Shown piece after piece: positions 10,230 through 20,100 of a stretch of 45,479 nt of DNA (its first letter is position 1; each line of letters begins with the position of its first letter). The stretch is from Marinobacter bryozoorum (GTDB lineage Bacteria; Pseudomonadota; Gammaproteobacteria; Pseudomonadales; Oleiphilaceae). Location: the NCBI RefSeq assembly GCF_023156245.1, contig NZ_JAKZAH010000031.1, forward strand, positions 1 through 45,479. The letters are read 5' to 3'. The position numbers and the translations under genes are program-made. The notes under the pieces are model-generated. The model worked only from the letters and a program-made list of their open reading frames with translations, did no database searches and was not told the origin of the DNA.

Positions 10230-11063
10230 ATGAGATCAGGTTTTCGTTGTACATTGCTGGCCGCCACTCTGATTCTGGGCGCCTGCGCGTCAACCCCGGA
10301 GGAACAGGACGTTCTGCCGGAAGAAGCCTATTACGACAACGCCCGCAAGGCCATGAACTCCGGCAACTTCAATGAAGCCGAGAGCAACCTGGACCAGCTG
10401 GAAACCTACTACCCGTTCGGCCGCTACGCTGAGCAGGCCCAGCTGGACCTGATCTACGCCCGGCACCAGAACCTCGACCTGGAAGGCGCCCGCAGTGCGG
10501 CGGACCGCTTCCTGCGCCTGAACCCGCAAAGCGAGCACGCTGACTACGCCCTGTACATGCGTGGCCTGGCGTCCTATAACCTGGATGTGGGACTGGCAAC
10601 CCGTTACCTGGGTGTAGACCCCACCGACCGGGACCCGGGTGAGCAACGGCAGGCCTTCCAGGATTTCTCTCAGCTGCTTGATCGCTATCCAGACAGCCAG
10701 TACGCCCCCGACGCCCGCCAGAGAATGATCGCCATCCGCAATCGCCTGGCGGAGCTGGAACTCCACGCGGCACGCTACTATATCCGCCGCCAGGCTTACA
10801 TGGCCGCCAATAACCGCGCCAGGTACGTGGTAGAGAATTTCCCTGAATCCCCTTCTACCGAGGAAGCCCTGATCCTGATGGCGGAAACCTACGAGGCACT
10901 GGAACTGGACGATGCAGCCAGGGATGCGGTACGCCTGCTGGCTGTGAACCACCCGGAGAGCGAAGCCTTCGACGACAACATGCGCTTCCAGGGGCGTGAC
11001 CTTACCCCTGAGAACCGGACGTTGCTGAACGTGATGACCTTCGGGCTGCTCGGGCGGGAATAA
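10230..11063 (+). CDS. bamD: Outer membrane protein assembly lipoprotein BamD (ComL)
   Basis: Essential lipoprotein of the BAM complex, which folds beta-barrel proteins into the outer membrane; it binds BamA and substrate C-terminal strands. It has 277 residues. The signal peptide ends in the lipobox LGAC with the lipidated Cys19. The rest is a set of TPR-like helical repeats; YYDNARKAMNSGNFNEAESNLDQLETYYPFGRYAEQA is replaced here by key parts: NARKAMNSGNF, ETYYPFGRYAEQAQ and YPDSQYAPDARQRM, all typical of BamD. It is divergent from rluD and precedes pilS, apart from nadE in opposite orientation, as in Pseudomonas. Confidence 0.95.
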   Translation: MRSGFRCTLLAATLILGACASTPEEQDVLPEEAYYDNARKAMNSGNFNEAESNLDQLETYYPFGRYAEQAQLDLIYARHQNLDLEGARSAADRFLRLNPQSEHADYALYMRGLASYNLDVGLATRYLGVDPTDRDPGEQRQAFQDFSQLLDRYPDSQYAPDARQRMIAIRNRLAELELHAARYYIRRQAYMAANNRARYVVENFPESPSTEEALILMAETYEALELDDAARDAVRLLAVNHPESEAFDDNMRFQGRDLTPENRTLLNVMTFGLLGRE

Positions 11064-11072
11064 CCCCGCCCG
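11051..11072. terminator. G+C-rich hairpin at the bamD / nadE convergent junction
   Basis: CGGGCGGG (11051-11058) and CCCCGCCCG (11064-11072) form a stem around the bamD stop codon. There is no T-run on either side, so it is at best a rho-assisted or weak bidirectional terminator. Confidence 0.35.
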
Positions 11073-11084
11073 GAACCACGCCGC

Positions 11085-12749
11085 TCAGTTGCCGATTTTC
11101 CAGCCGTTGGTGATGGGATAACGCCGGTCCTTGCCGAACCCCCTTTCGGTAATGCGGACTCCAATCGGGGCCTGCCGGCGCTTGTATTCGTTGATATCAA
11201 CCAGTCGCACCACACGCTCCACATCCTGCCGCTCAAAACCTTCCGCTATGATGGCTTCAGCGCTGAAATCCCGCTCCACATACAGGTTCAGAATCTGGTC
11301 GAGCACATCATAGCCCGGCAGGCTGTCTTCATCTTTCTGGTCGGGCGCCAGCTCGGCCGAGGGCGGGCGAGTAATTACCCGCTCAGGGATTACCGGGCTG
11401 ATGGTATTGCGGTAGCGGGACAGCCGGAAGACGTCGGTCTTGGGTACGTCCTTCAGCACGTCAAAGCCACCTGCCATATCGCCATACAGGGTCGAATAAC
11501 CCACGGCGAGCTCACTCTTGTTACCGGTGGTCAGCACCAGTGAGCCAAACTTGTTGGACAAAGACATCAGCAGCACGCCCCGCAGGCGGGCCTGCAAGTT
11601 CTCTTCGGTGGTGTCCGGCGTGGTGCCCGCAAACGGTTTTTCCAGCGCGGCCATAAAGCTGTCGTACATAGGCTCAATAGAGAACACGTCATAGCGCACC
11701 CCCAGTGCTTTCGCTTCCGCCTCCGCATCCTCCAGGCTTATGGAAGAGGTGTAGCGAAACGGCATCATCACGGCATGCACACGGTCCGCACCAAGGGCAT
11801 CCACGGCAATGGCCAGGGTAAGCGCCGAATCAATACCCCCGGAAAGGCCCAGCACCACCGAACGGAACCCGTTCTTGTTCACATAGTCGCGGACACCCAG
11901 TACCAGCGCCTTGTAAACGTTCTCTTCCATGGAAGGCTCAGGCGGGCGGGGCCGGGATACGGGCTGGCAGTGGTGATCACAGATAAACTCAACCGGGTAA
12001 AGCCCCTCATCAAACTGGGGCGCCTCTACCGCCAGTGCGCCGGAATGATCGTAGGCCAGGGAGCCACCATCGAAGACCAGCTCATCCTGCCCTCCGAGCA
12101 GGTTTACATACACGATGGCCAGCCCGTTATCCCGGGCCTTGCCTTCCAACAGCGCCTTGCGACGGGCCTGCTTGCCGATATCGTAGGGGGAGGCGTTGAG
12201 GTTGATCAGCAACCGGGCACCGGCCTCCGCCGCCTGCTCTGCCGGGCCATCACTCCAGATATCCTCACAAACCGTCAGCCCTATCGGCACGCCCCGGAAA
12301 TCAACGACACAGGGGCCGGAGCCGGCCGCAAAATAGCGTTTTTCATCAAACACCTGGTAATTGGGGGGGAACTGCTTGAAATAGGTGGCGGCGATCTCAC
12401 CCTGATCGATCAGCACAGCGGCGTTATACAATAAGCCCCCCTGCCGCACCGGGGCGCCGATAATACAGCCTGCAGCCAGGTTTGCCTGCTGTAACGACGC
12501 CAGTGCCTCCGCTACCCTCAGGTCCAAGCTGGGACGCAGCAGCAGGTCCTCCGGCGGGTAACCGGTGAGGCAGAGTTCCGGAAACACAACCAGATCTGCG
12601 CTATGCTCCCGCTCAGCCCTGCGGACCGCATCAATGACCAGCCGGGCATTGCCGGGTATATCACCAACCAGAAAATCCATCTGCGCCATGACCACGGTCA
12701 GTTTCCGTGCGGTCTGGCCTGTTGCTGTTGACCCTGGCTGCTGAGACAT
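11085..12749 (-). CDS. nadE: Glutamine-dependent NAD+ synthetase
   Basis: It makes NAD+ from deamido-NAD+, ATP and glutamine, the last step of NAD synthesis. From the ATG at 12749, preceded by AGGAG, the protein has 554 residues; a longer frame exists but lacks family similarity. The N-terminal nitrilase-type glutaminase domain has the catalytic triad Glu58 (VVFPELCLTGYP), Lys125 (TYFKQFPP) and Cys161 (LTVCEDIW). The C-terminal synthetase domain has the pyrophosphatase loop GLSGGIDSALTLAIA near residue 300. This is the two-domain form that uses glutamine, not the short ammonia-only form of E. coli. It is convergent with bamD and divergent from pilS. Confidence 0.95.
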   Translation of the reverse strand: MSQQPGSTATGQTARKLTVVMAQMDFLVGDIPGNARLVIDAVRRAEREHSADLVVFPELCLTGYPPEDLLLRPSLDLRVAEALASLQQANLAAGCIIGAPVRQGGLLYNAAVLIDQGEIAATYFKQFPPNYQVFDEKRYFAAGSGPCVVDFRGVPIGLTVCEDIWSDGPAEQAAEAGARLLINLNASPYDIGKQARRKALLEGKARDNGLAIVYVNLLGGQDELVFDGGSLAYDHSGALAVEAPQFDEGLYPVEFICDHHCQPVSRPRPPEPSMEENVYKALVLGVRDYVNKNGFRSVVLGLSGGIDSALTLAIAVDALGADRVHAVMMPFRYTSSISLEDAEAEAKALGVRYDVFSIEPMYDSFMAALEKPFAGTTPDTTEENLQARLRGVLLMSLSNKFGSLVLTTGNKSELAVGYSTLYGDMAGGFDVLKDVPKTDVFRLSRYRNTISPVIPERVITRPPSAELAPDQKDEDSLPGYDVLDQILNLYVERDFSAEAIIAEGFERQDVERVVRLVDINEYKRRQAPIGVRITERGFGKDRRYPITNGWKIGN

Positions 12750-12881
12750 GCGCCCGCTCCTGTAACCTGTTGCTGTGAAAAGGCTATTATAGGAGTCTGC
12801 GCGGTGTAATAAAGGGATTGCTGCCGCAGTCACTCATGGAAGGCCGTTTTAACCCACTGCCAGACTGCAGAGAGACCCCAT

Positions 12882-14528
12882 TTGAGCGACCCGTCTGTCG
12901 ACATGGCCAGCACGACCCGCCGGATTGACCGACGGGGAGCACCTACCCAGTCCCGCCGGCTGTTCCGGGTGTACAACCTGTACCGGATTGTGATCAGCCT
13001 GGTGCTGACCGGGCTGCTGTTTGTGGACCCGACCCAACTTAACCAGCCCCTGCGCCTGGCGGCCTATTACCAGGTCGGTGTGTTGGGCTACCTGATGCTC
13101 AACATCGGCATCGGACTGATGCTGGTGGGTGGGCTTAACCCAAGCCAGCGCCAGATCACCCTGTCGGTGTTGCTGGACATCCTGGTTATTCATCTTTTGC
13201 TGTTCAGCAGCTCCGGAATCACCAACGGCCTGGCCAACCTGATCATTATTTCGGTGGCAGCGGGGAACATCCTGACCCCCAGCCGCATGGGGATTTTCTA
13301 TGCCGCCCTCGCAGCCATCTGCTCCCTTACTGTCGCCGGGTGGGGTGTCATGGTGCACGGGGACAGCGTAGACAACATTGTCAGGGCGGGCTCACTGGGT
13401 ATCCTCTACTTTGGCGCTGCACTGATCCTCCAGTCGGTTACCCGCCGCATGCAGCGCAGCGAAGCCCTGGCAGACTCCAGGGCCCGCAGTATCATCGAGC
13501 TGGAAAAGATCAACGAGCAGATCATCCAGCGCATGCGTACAGGGATCGTGGTGACCGACCAGGATGGCCGAATCCGCCTTGCCAATGCCGCCGCCGAGGA
13601 GTTGCTGTTCGGCATCACCGGGTACCGTGGGCACCAGAGCCGTGTGTTACCAGTAGCGTTACTGGAAGGCCTGGGAGCCTGGCAAAAGGACCCCCGGAAA
13701 CGACCCGAACCCTGCCAGATACAGCCGGCATCGCCCATGATCCAGGCAAGTTTTACCCGCCTGGATGAAGAGAGCAGCGACCTGGTACTGGTGTTCATCG
13801 AAGACCTCAGCAAGGTCACCCAGCAGGCCCAGCAAATGAAACTTGCGTCACTGGGGCGGCTGACTGCCGGGATTGCCCACGAGATCCGCAATCCCCTCGG
13901 CGCCATCAGCCACGCAGCGCAGTTAATGAGCGAGTCAGGCGACATTGCTGAGCCCGATCAGCGCATGCTGGACATCATCCAGCGGCACTCGGTCCGCGTA
14001 AACGGCATTATCGAGAACGTGCTGGACCTGTCCCGCCGCCGCCAGGCAGATGCCCGCCTGATTGACCTGGACCAGTGGCTCACCGACTTCGTCCGGGACT
14101 ATCAGCAGTCCACCAGCCACCACAACGGCGAGCCACCCACGATCACCCTGGACCTGGCCCCTGACCTGCCCGCCGCCCGGTTCGACAAAAGCCAGATCGA
14201 ACAGGTGCTGACGAACCTTTGCGACAACGGACTACGCTACAGCAAGCGACACACCGGAACGGCCACCCTCACCCTTCGGGCCAGCGCCACCAGTGACGGC
14301 GAGCGAGCCTACATCGACGTGGAAGACCAGGGCCCCGGTATTGCAGAAGCGCACCGCCATTCGGTGTTCGAACCCTTCTTCACCACTGACAAGAGCGGCA
14401 CGGGCCTGGGCCTTTACCTGGCGCGGGAGCTTTGCGAAACCAACCAGGCCCACCTGGCCCTGCTTGAAGGCGACGGGCAAGGCTGTTGTTTCCGGATCAC
14501 CTTTGCCCCGTCCGGCCGACTGATATGA
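12882..14528 (+). CDS. pilS: Sensor histidine kinase PilS
   Basis: Inner-membrane kinase of the PilSR pair that controls sigma-54-dependent transcription of type IV pilin. It has 548 residues from a TTG at 12882, which has a GAGAGA sequence upstream; the ATG at 12903 (seven codons later) has no clear ribosome binding site. About six membrane segments occupy residues 28-195. A PAS-like domain (ERMRTGIVVTDQDGRIRLANAAAE region) follows, then the H-box GRLTAGIAHEIRNPLGAIS, the N-box LTNLCDNGLRYS and the ATP-lid motifs DQGPGIAE and SGTGLGLYLAREL. pilR follows after 22 bases. The order bamD-pilS-pilR is shared with Pseudomonas except for nadE. Confidence 0.93.
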   Translation: MSDPSVDMASTTRRIDRRGAPTQSRRLFRVYNLYRIVISLVLTGLLFVDPTQLNQPLRLAAYYQVGVLGYLMLNIGIGLMLVGGLNPSQRQITLSVLLDILVIHLLLFSSSGITNGLANLIIISVAAGNILTPSRMGIFYAALAAICSLTVAGWGVMVHGDSVDNIVRAGSLGILYFGAALILQSVTRRMQRSEALADSRARSIIELEKINEQIIQRMRTGIVVTDQDGRIRLANAAAEELLFGITGYRGHQSRVLPVALLEGLGAWQKDPRKRPEPCQIQPASPMIQASFTRLDEESSDLVLVFIEDLSKVTQQAQQMKLASLGRLTAGIAHEIRNPLGAISHAAQLMSESGDIAEPDQRMLDIIQRHSVRVNGIIENVLDLSRRRQADARLIDLDQWLTDFVRDYQQSTSHHNGEPPTITLDLAPDLPAARFDKSQIEQVLTNLCDNGLRYSKRHTGTATLTLRASATSDGERAYIDVEDQGPGIAEAHRHSVFEPFFTTDKSGTGLGLYLARELCETNQAHLALLEGDGQGCCFRITFAPSGRLI

Positions 14529-14550
14529 AAAACAGAAAGGATGTAACCCT

Positions 14551-15942
14551 ATGACCACCCATACCGCGCTGATTGTGGATGACGAGCCGGATATCCGCGA
14601 ATTGCTGGAAATCACCCTGGTGCGCATGGGCATTGCTACCCGCTCGGCCCCGGACCTGGCCACGGCGCGTGAACTGCTGGCGGCAGAGCCGGCCCACCTG
14701 TGCCTTACCGACATGAACCTGCCGGACGGCAACGGCATCGACCTGGTGGCCTGGATCCAGGAGCACCGACCGGAAACCCCTGTGGCAGTGATTACCGCCT
14801 ACGGGAACATGGATACCGCCATCGAGGCCCTGAAGGCCGGCGCCTTCGACTTTGTCAGCAAACCGGTGGAACTGCCCCGCCTGCGGGAACTGGTGAACAG
14901 TGCCCTGAAGCTGTCGGAGCCGGAACGACAGGAGATCCAGCAGGCCGACGAACCCGGCCTGCTGCTGGGTAACTCCCGGGAAATCCAGCGCCTTCGCGGC
15001 CAGACACGGAAACTCGCCCGAAGCCAGGCGCCGGTGTTTATCAGCGGTGAATCCGGTAGTGGTAAAGAGCTGGTCGCCCGTATGATCCATATGCAGGGCC
15101 CACGCAGCGAAGCCCCGTTTGTGGCGGTAAACTGCGGCGCAATTCCCTCCGAACTGATGGAAAGCGAATTCTTCGGCCACCGCAAGGGCAGCTTTACCGG
15201 CGCCAACGAGAACAAGGACGGCCTGTTCCGCAGTGCCAGTGGCGGCACCCTGTTCCTGGACGAAGTGGCCGACCTGCCCCTGGCCATGCAGGTGAAACTG
15301 CTGCGGGCCATCCAGGAAAAAGCCGTGCGCCCCGTTGGCGAATCACGGGAAGTACCGGTGGATATCCGCATTCTGAGCGCCACCCACAAGAACCTGCCGG
15401 AACTGGTCAAAGACGGCAGCTTCCGTCAGGACCTGTTCTATCGCATCAACGTCATTGAACTGGCCGTGCCGCCACTGCGGGAACGTCCGGATGACATCCC
15501 GCTGCTGGCCAACCACATCCTCGAACGCATCGCCCGTGAATACGAGTGTCCTCCCGCGCGGCTCAGCCACGCTGCCCTGAACTATCTGAAGGACTACGTC
15601 TTCCCGGGCAATGTCCGGGAGCTGGAGAATATCCTGGAGCGGGCATTTACCCTGTGTGACTCGGAAGTGATCGATACGGATGACCTGCACATAGGCACGC
15701 CGCCGGTCGACCTGCACCAGGAGCAACAGGCACCGGAAGCCAGTGGAACCGACAAAGATGAAGGGTTACCGCCTTTGCCTGATGGTGAAATAGACCTTGA
15801 ACACTACCTGGAAACCATCGAACGCCAGGCGATTGAGAGAGCGCTTGAAGCAACCCGATGGAACAAAACCGCCGCAGCCAAGCGGCTGGGGATCAGTTTC
15901 CGGGCTTTGCGGTATCGGTTGAAGAAGTTGGGGATGGAGTAG
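14551..15942 (+). CDS. pilR: Sigma-54-dependent response regulator PilR
   Basis: NtrC-type activator phosphorylated by PilS; it activates pilA and other motility genes with RpoN. It has 463 residues. The receiver domain (1-120) has phospho-acceptor Asp54 (CLTDMNLPDG) and conserved Lys in FVSKPVELP. The AAA+ domain has Walker A GESGSGKE, the sigma-54 contact loop as GSFTGA (the variant of GAFTGA seen in PilR proteins) and Walker B GGTLFLDEVADL. A Fis-type helix-turn-helix is at the C-terminus (WNKTAAAKRLGISFRALRYR). It is co-directional with pilS and precedes the minor pilin gene cluster. Confidence 0.95.
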   Translation: MTTHTALIVDDEPDIRELLEITLVRMGIATRSAPDLATARELLAAEPAHLCLTDMNLPDGNGIDLVAWIQEHRPETPVAVITAYGNMDTAIEALKAGAFDFVSKPVELPRLRELVNSALKLSEPERQEIQQADEPGLLLGNSREIQRLRGQTRKLARSQAPVFISGESGSGKELVARMIHMQGPRSEAPFVAVNCGAIPSELMESEFFGHRKGSFTGANENKDGLFRSASGGTLFLDEVADLPLAMQVKLLRAIQEKAVRPVGESREVPVDIRILSATHKNLPELVKDGSFRQDLFYRINVIELAVPPLRERPDDIPLLANHILERIAREYECPPARLSHAALNYLKDYVFPGNVRELENILERAFTLCDSEVIDTDDLHIGTPPVDLHQEQQAPEASGTDKDEGLPPLPDGEIDLEHYLETIERQAIERALEATRWNKTAAAKRLGISFRALRYRLKKLGME

Positions 15943-16001
15943 ATTAACCACGCTCACTTACATCGGGTCTGGCCGATCTCCTACAGCCATGAAGCCACCG
16001 T

Positions 16002-16050
16002 GACATTAAGGTAACGCCCGCCCAGGTCGAGGTCGGGTTACAACCATGTC
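16002..16050 (+). other. Long imperfect hairpin before the fimT start
   Basis: Paired segments are GACAT with ATGTC (16002-16006 / 16046-16050), GTAA with TTAC (16011-16014 / 16038-16041), CCCG with CGGG (16017-16020 / 16034-16037) and CC with GG, around a seven-base loop. The ribosome binding site GGAGGA follows directly. It fits a leader structure in the pilR-fimT gap; no T-run follows. Confidence 0.5.
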
Positions 16051-16065
16051 AACGGAGGACACGGC

Positions 16066-16647
16066 GTGAATCACCGACCAGCAAGCCAGATTGGGGTTAC
16101 CCTTTTAGAGTTGCTCATCACCATGGTCGTTCTGGCCATCATTATTTCCATTGCCGTTCCAGCAAGCGGCAAGTTGATCGAGCTCAACCAGGCGAAATCC
16201 GTCACCCGGCAAATCTACCGGGCAATCCAGTTTACCCGTGCGGAAGCCATCAAACGCGGCGAGAGCGTTGTACTCTGCCCTCTGGACAAGGACACCGGGG
16301 CGTGCACATCAGACTGGAACCAGGAGTTGATGAGTTTTGCCGACAGCAACGGTGATGGCACCCGGAACGCCTCAGAAAACATCCTGCTGACAGTGCCGGA
16401 AATACCTGCAGGCACGCTGCAAGCAAAGCCAGGCTTTCTGAAGATGGTCCGGTTCAACGGGCTCGGCTTCAGCCCAGGTGTTATGGGCAATCTCACCTAT
16501 TGCCCAAGAGACGAAAACACGACCCCCACCGCGATACGTCGGCTGATCTTCACAATGAACGGTAGGACTCGTTGGGCACAGGATAAGGATAGTGATGGCG
16601 TGATTGAAGACAGTGGCGGGAGCCCTGTGTCCTGTTCAAATGCCTGA
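16066..16647 (+). CDS. fimT: Type IV pilus minor pseudopilin, GspH/FimT family
   Basis: A 193-residue prepilin-like protein starting with GTG at 16066 behind GGAGGA. The prepilin peptidase site is SQIG|VTLLELLITMVV: glycine, then a +5 glutamate, then the hydrophobic helix. The FimT/GspH C-terminal domain is recognised by conserved elements such as VVLCPLDKDTGACTSDW and the loop FADSNGDGTRNASEN, followed by TYCPRDEN and a late SC. Such proteins are minor pilins or DNA-uptake related. The gene is downstream of pilR on the plus strand and faces pilE tail to tail. In Pseudomonas fimT is also next to fimU, but orientation differs here. Confidence 0.85.
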   Translation: MNHRPASQIGVTLLELLITMVVLAIIISIAVPASGKLIELNQAKSVTRQIYRAIQFTRAEAIKRGESVVLCPLDKDTGACTSDWNQELMSFADSNGDGTRNASENILLTVPEIPAGTLQAKPGFLKMVRFNGLGFSPGVMGNLTYCPRDENTTPTAIRRLIFTMNGRTRWAQDKDSDGVIEDSGGSPVSCSNA

Positions 16648-16698
16648 GCATGCCGCTAAGGGCTATCAAACGACCTCACCCGGAGCGCCCGACCCTGA

Positions 16699-17112
16699 CT
16701 ACCTCCAGCAGTCCGGGTCTCCAAACTCACTGGTCCTGGAGCCGGTTTCGTCGACTCTCAGCCAGCCGCAGTCATCTCCGGCCTGGCCACCAACCGGGTT
16801 AGCCTGCAGTACAAAGCTGTCGTCGGCGATGCTATCAAAACCGTAGTTATAGAAAGCTGCACCACCGTTTCGTGGTTGGGTCGTGAAGGGTAAAGTAGGT
16901 TTGACATTGCCCGGGCGATAGGTGTAACCGTTGGTGTACTGCCGCTCCATGAACTGGGCCAATTCCATCAGGTCAGCCTGGGCCGTTGTCCGACGAGTAT
17001 TTTCAATATGACTCTGATAGCTGGGGTAAGCCACGGCAGCAATGATGCCGACAATGGCCACTACGATCATGAGCTCGATGAGGGTAAACCCCCGGTTGCT
17101 GACTTGCCTCAT
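16699..17112 (-). CDS. pilE: Type IV pilus minor pilin PilE
   Basis: A 137-residue type IV pilin-like protein. The leader is short (MRQVSNRG) and is cut before Phe in G|FTLIELMIVVAIVGIIAAVAYPSY, with Glu at +5. The C-terminal part has a likely disulfide loop between GDDCGWL and GDPDCWR, as in PilE. PilE links the minor pilin tip complex to the main pilus. It is the last gene of the fimU-pilV-pilW-pilX-pilY1-pilE operon, 74 bases after pilY1. There is no room for a pilY2 gene in between. Confidence 0.9.
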   Translation of the reverse strand: MRQVSNRGFTLIELMIVVAIVGIIAAVAYPSYQSHIENTRRTTAQADLMELAQFMERQYTNGYTYRPGNVKPTLPFTTQPRNGGAAFYNYGFDSIADDSFVLQANPVGGQAGDDCGWLRVDETGSRTSEFGDPDCWR

Positions 17113-17186
17113 TACTTCTGCCCTAAATCAAGGTAGCTGGTGATAAAACAAAGCAGGAAAGGGACAGGGTGTCCCCTTCCTGCTTA

Positions 17187-20100
17187 TTACCGCAGTTCTT
17201 CCCAGTTCTGGCGACCGAATCCCATATCGTTACCTTCGATGCACAGCGGACCGGTGCAAGGCGGCTCCTGCCCCGGTGCGGGGTCATCAGGATCGTCGTC
17301 GCCGGGATCCTGAGGATCCGGATCGACTACCGGTCCGTCATAGTCGTCACCGACCTCCACTATTTCGGAGTCCAGGACCCGGTCATTGCCGTTCTCGGAT
17401 ATGACAGTAATGCGCTCACCACTGAGAACCTCACATACACCGTTCACGATGTCGGATTCAGCAGCATCACTGAGGTCATACTTGCCATCCCGGTTGAGAT
17501 CGAACACGTGATCGGCAGTCTTGCCGCCGGTTTTTACGTCAATATCCAGCACACAGCCAGTCTGGCCGGAGCCACAGGCATTGCTCTCGGGAATCAAAGT
17601 GCTGAAACGAACCCGCTTCACCGGATAGCCGGACGGGAAGGCCGCCAGACTGACCACCCGCTCGCCACTGACCGCATCCAGGTCGAGTACCCAACCCTTG
17701 TGTGAGTCACCAATCGCGTTGTCCGAAACCGTGCGGAGCACAACATCCTGCAGCTCTGATGTTGCGCCTGCCTTGACGGTGTACTCCACCGTTTTGTGAC
17801 TGGTGATCTCCTGTTCCAGGAGGTCTTTCCGGGCGACTGATTTTGCCTTGCCGTCATCATAGATGCCGTAAAGACTTTGCACCCGAAGGTCACTCTTGTC
17901 ACCGGTACGGAAATAGGCGCCGGTGCCGAACAGTACAATGACTTCAGAGGCATCACCACCAGGCACATAGGCCAGTCGTGGCGCTGCAGTAATGGGCTGT
18001 GCCTCCCCTGCTGCATTGGTAGCCGTAAAAAGCAGGTCGGGCTTGGAAGCACCGCCTTCAAGATTGAACCGCCAGATATTCCCCTGGAGATCCCCTGCGT
18101 ATGCCCGAATGGCCTCACCCGTTTGAGGGTCTACCATGATCGCCGGGGTGGCGAGGCCGTTCGGATCGTCGGCATCGCCCGCACCCGTGCTGACCTTGCT
18201 GAGCAAAGTCCCGTTCGACAGGTCCACGACAAACAGCGCGGCTTCGTGGGATGTGGAGTTGTAACCGTTACCAAAAACAGCAACCGACTTTCCGGTATCG
18301 AGACGCACTATCTGGGCATCGCTGACACCACGCCCCAGTTCTGGATCGGTAAACTCCCAGAGTACATCACTGGAAGAGAAGTCTTGGGGGTCGGTCACGT
18401 CCAGGGCAAAGACGGTTTTGCCGCCGACACCGGTGGTACCAAGAAGGACGGTCTTCCATTCTCCACCGACATAGGCGTCGGCGATGGTCGGCGTGCCATC
18501 CACGAAGAAGCGGTGGTCATACTCCGGATCCATCAACTCGTTGACCGCCGCATAGGTTTTACCGGGTGCGGGGTTCAGGAATTCACCAGGCATGTACGCA
18601 AACAGCTCTGAACCGGTTTTCGCGTGGAACGCATGGAGGAAGCCATCGTTCGCCCCCACATAGATGGCGTCCGGGCGTTCGCGATAGTCCTCACTGGCGC
18701 GGAAAGTGGCGTAGGCCGTGCCTTCCGTACCTCCCAAACGCCGGTGGCCGAAATTGACCTTGCCGGCGTACTGGGGGTTGGAACCAATAATGTCCCCCAG
18801 CATGCGCGGACGGGTAACGGAGCTACCCTCCGCCTTGTGCGTACGTTCCCGGAAGTTCTCACCAGCACTGGTATCGCCACTCAACCAGCTGACCCGGTCC
18901 GCACCCAGGTCGTCGGCGCTTCCGTCCAGCGCTGTGTCCAGTGCATCCTTCTGGTCCGACGAAAGGTTATCGTAATCAAACGTTACGCCACCGGTCCCGG
19001 TGTGGGTGAAGAGCTTTCGGTTGTTGAAGCCCTTGGATTCCAGTTCCCGCTCGGCATCCCACATGAGCTGGCCACGGCCGCCTCCGGACAGGATACGGCT
19101 TGCCTGCAGTGCGCCGCTCCAGTCGGTTGAGCGGTAGCCTGCCGAATAGCTGAGCGAGCCCTCGCTGAACACTGCCGAACTGGCTGCGGCTGCGGTGGCG
19201 GATTGTTCAACCCGGCTAATGATTACTGACAGAACATCAGACAGTTCAGTCGCAAAGCTGTCCGGATCATCAACACTGAAAAAACCACCACGACTGTTTA
19301 CAGCTGCATGCAGTAGGTCATCTACTTTAGCAGGTTCGCTGTCGTCAGGGTCTGGCCAGGTAAAACTGGGGTTATCTTTTCCGATTTCAGCAAACGGATC
19401 TGAGCCAGGGTAATTGATGGTACCGCTTACACCGAGACCCACACCAAACGTAACCATGTGTTGCCAAAAGGCAGGATTGACCCCGCTGGTCGGCACCTTG
19501 TTATCCAGGTCCGGCCGGAGATCCCGATTCCAGTAGTGCATTGCTACGTCAGCAAGTGTATTGGAATGGCTGTCCTCAAAGGGTGCAGCCGCTTTATAAC
19601 CTTCATAGTCATCGATAGCATCGCCATCACTACCGTCGACATCACCCACACTCGGGCTGTTGCCACTCCAGTAGCCATCTGTCATAAGGATCGTAAATGA
19701 CTGCCGACATTCAAGGTGCTTTGAAGAATTGTTTTCCCCAGGCTCGGCGCCCCACGGTCCCCGGTTATCCGTCCTTTCGAAGTATTCACCAGCTCGCTTT
19801 AACGCCAATCGTAATGGTGTACCTTCATTCGGCGTTTTATCAGTGTATAAGCTGGTGAAAAATTGCTCTCGATCACTACCCTTAAATGAGCGCACACCAT
19901 TCACAATGGTACGAGTGGAAACGCCATCAACAGTGGAACTGCCTTTGTTAAGACGTCCATATCCTACTCTCATTCCTTCAGGCTGTTGCGAGAAGGCATT
20001 ACCTATACCAGAGCGTGCAGCCAAGGTCCTCGAACGATAATAGGAAAACCAGTTGGCAAAGTTTTGAATTTCGTCCTCAACGCTTCTTGCAGGGGCATTT

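Noticed and set aside
15943..16065. Sigma-54 promoter for fimT under PilR
   Set aside because: No GG-N10-GC element close to consensus was found between pilR and fimT.
16310..16380. EF-hand-like loop in FimT as a special calcium sensor
   Set aside because: The DSNGDG type loop is a usual part of the GspH/FimT domain and not a distinctive feature.
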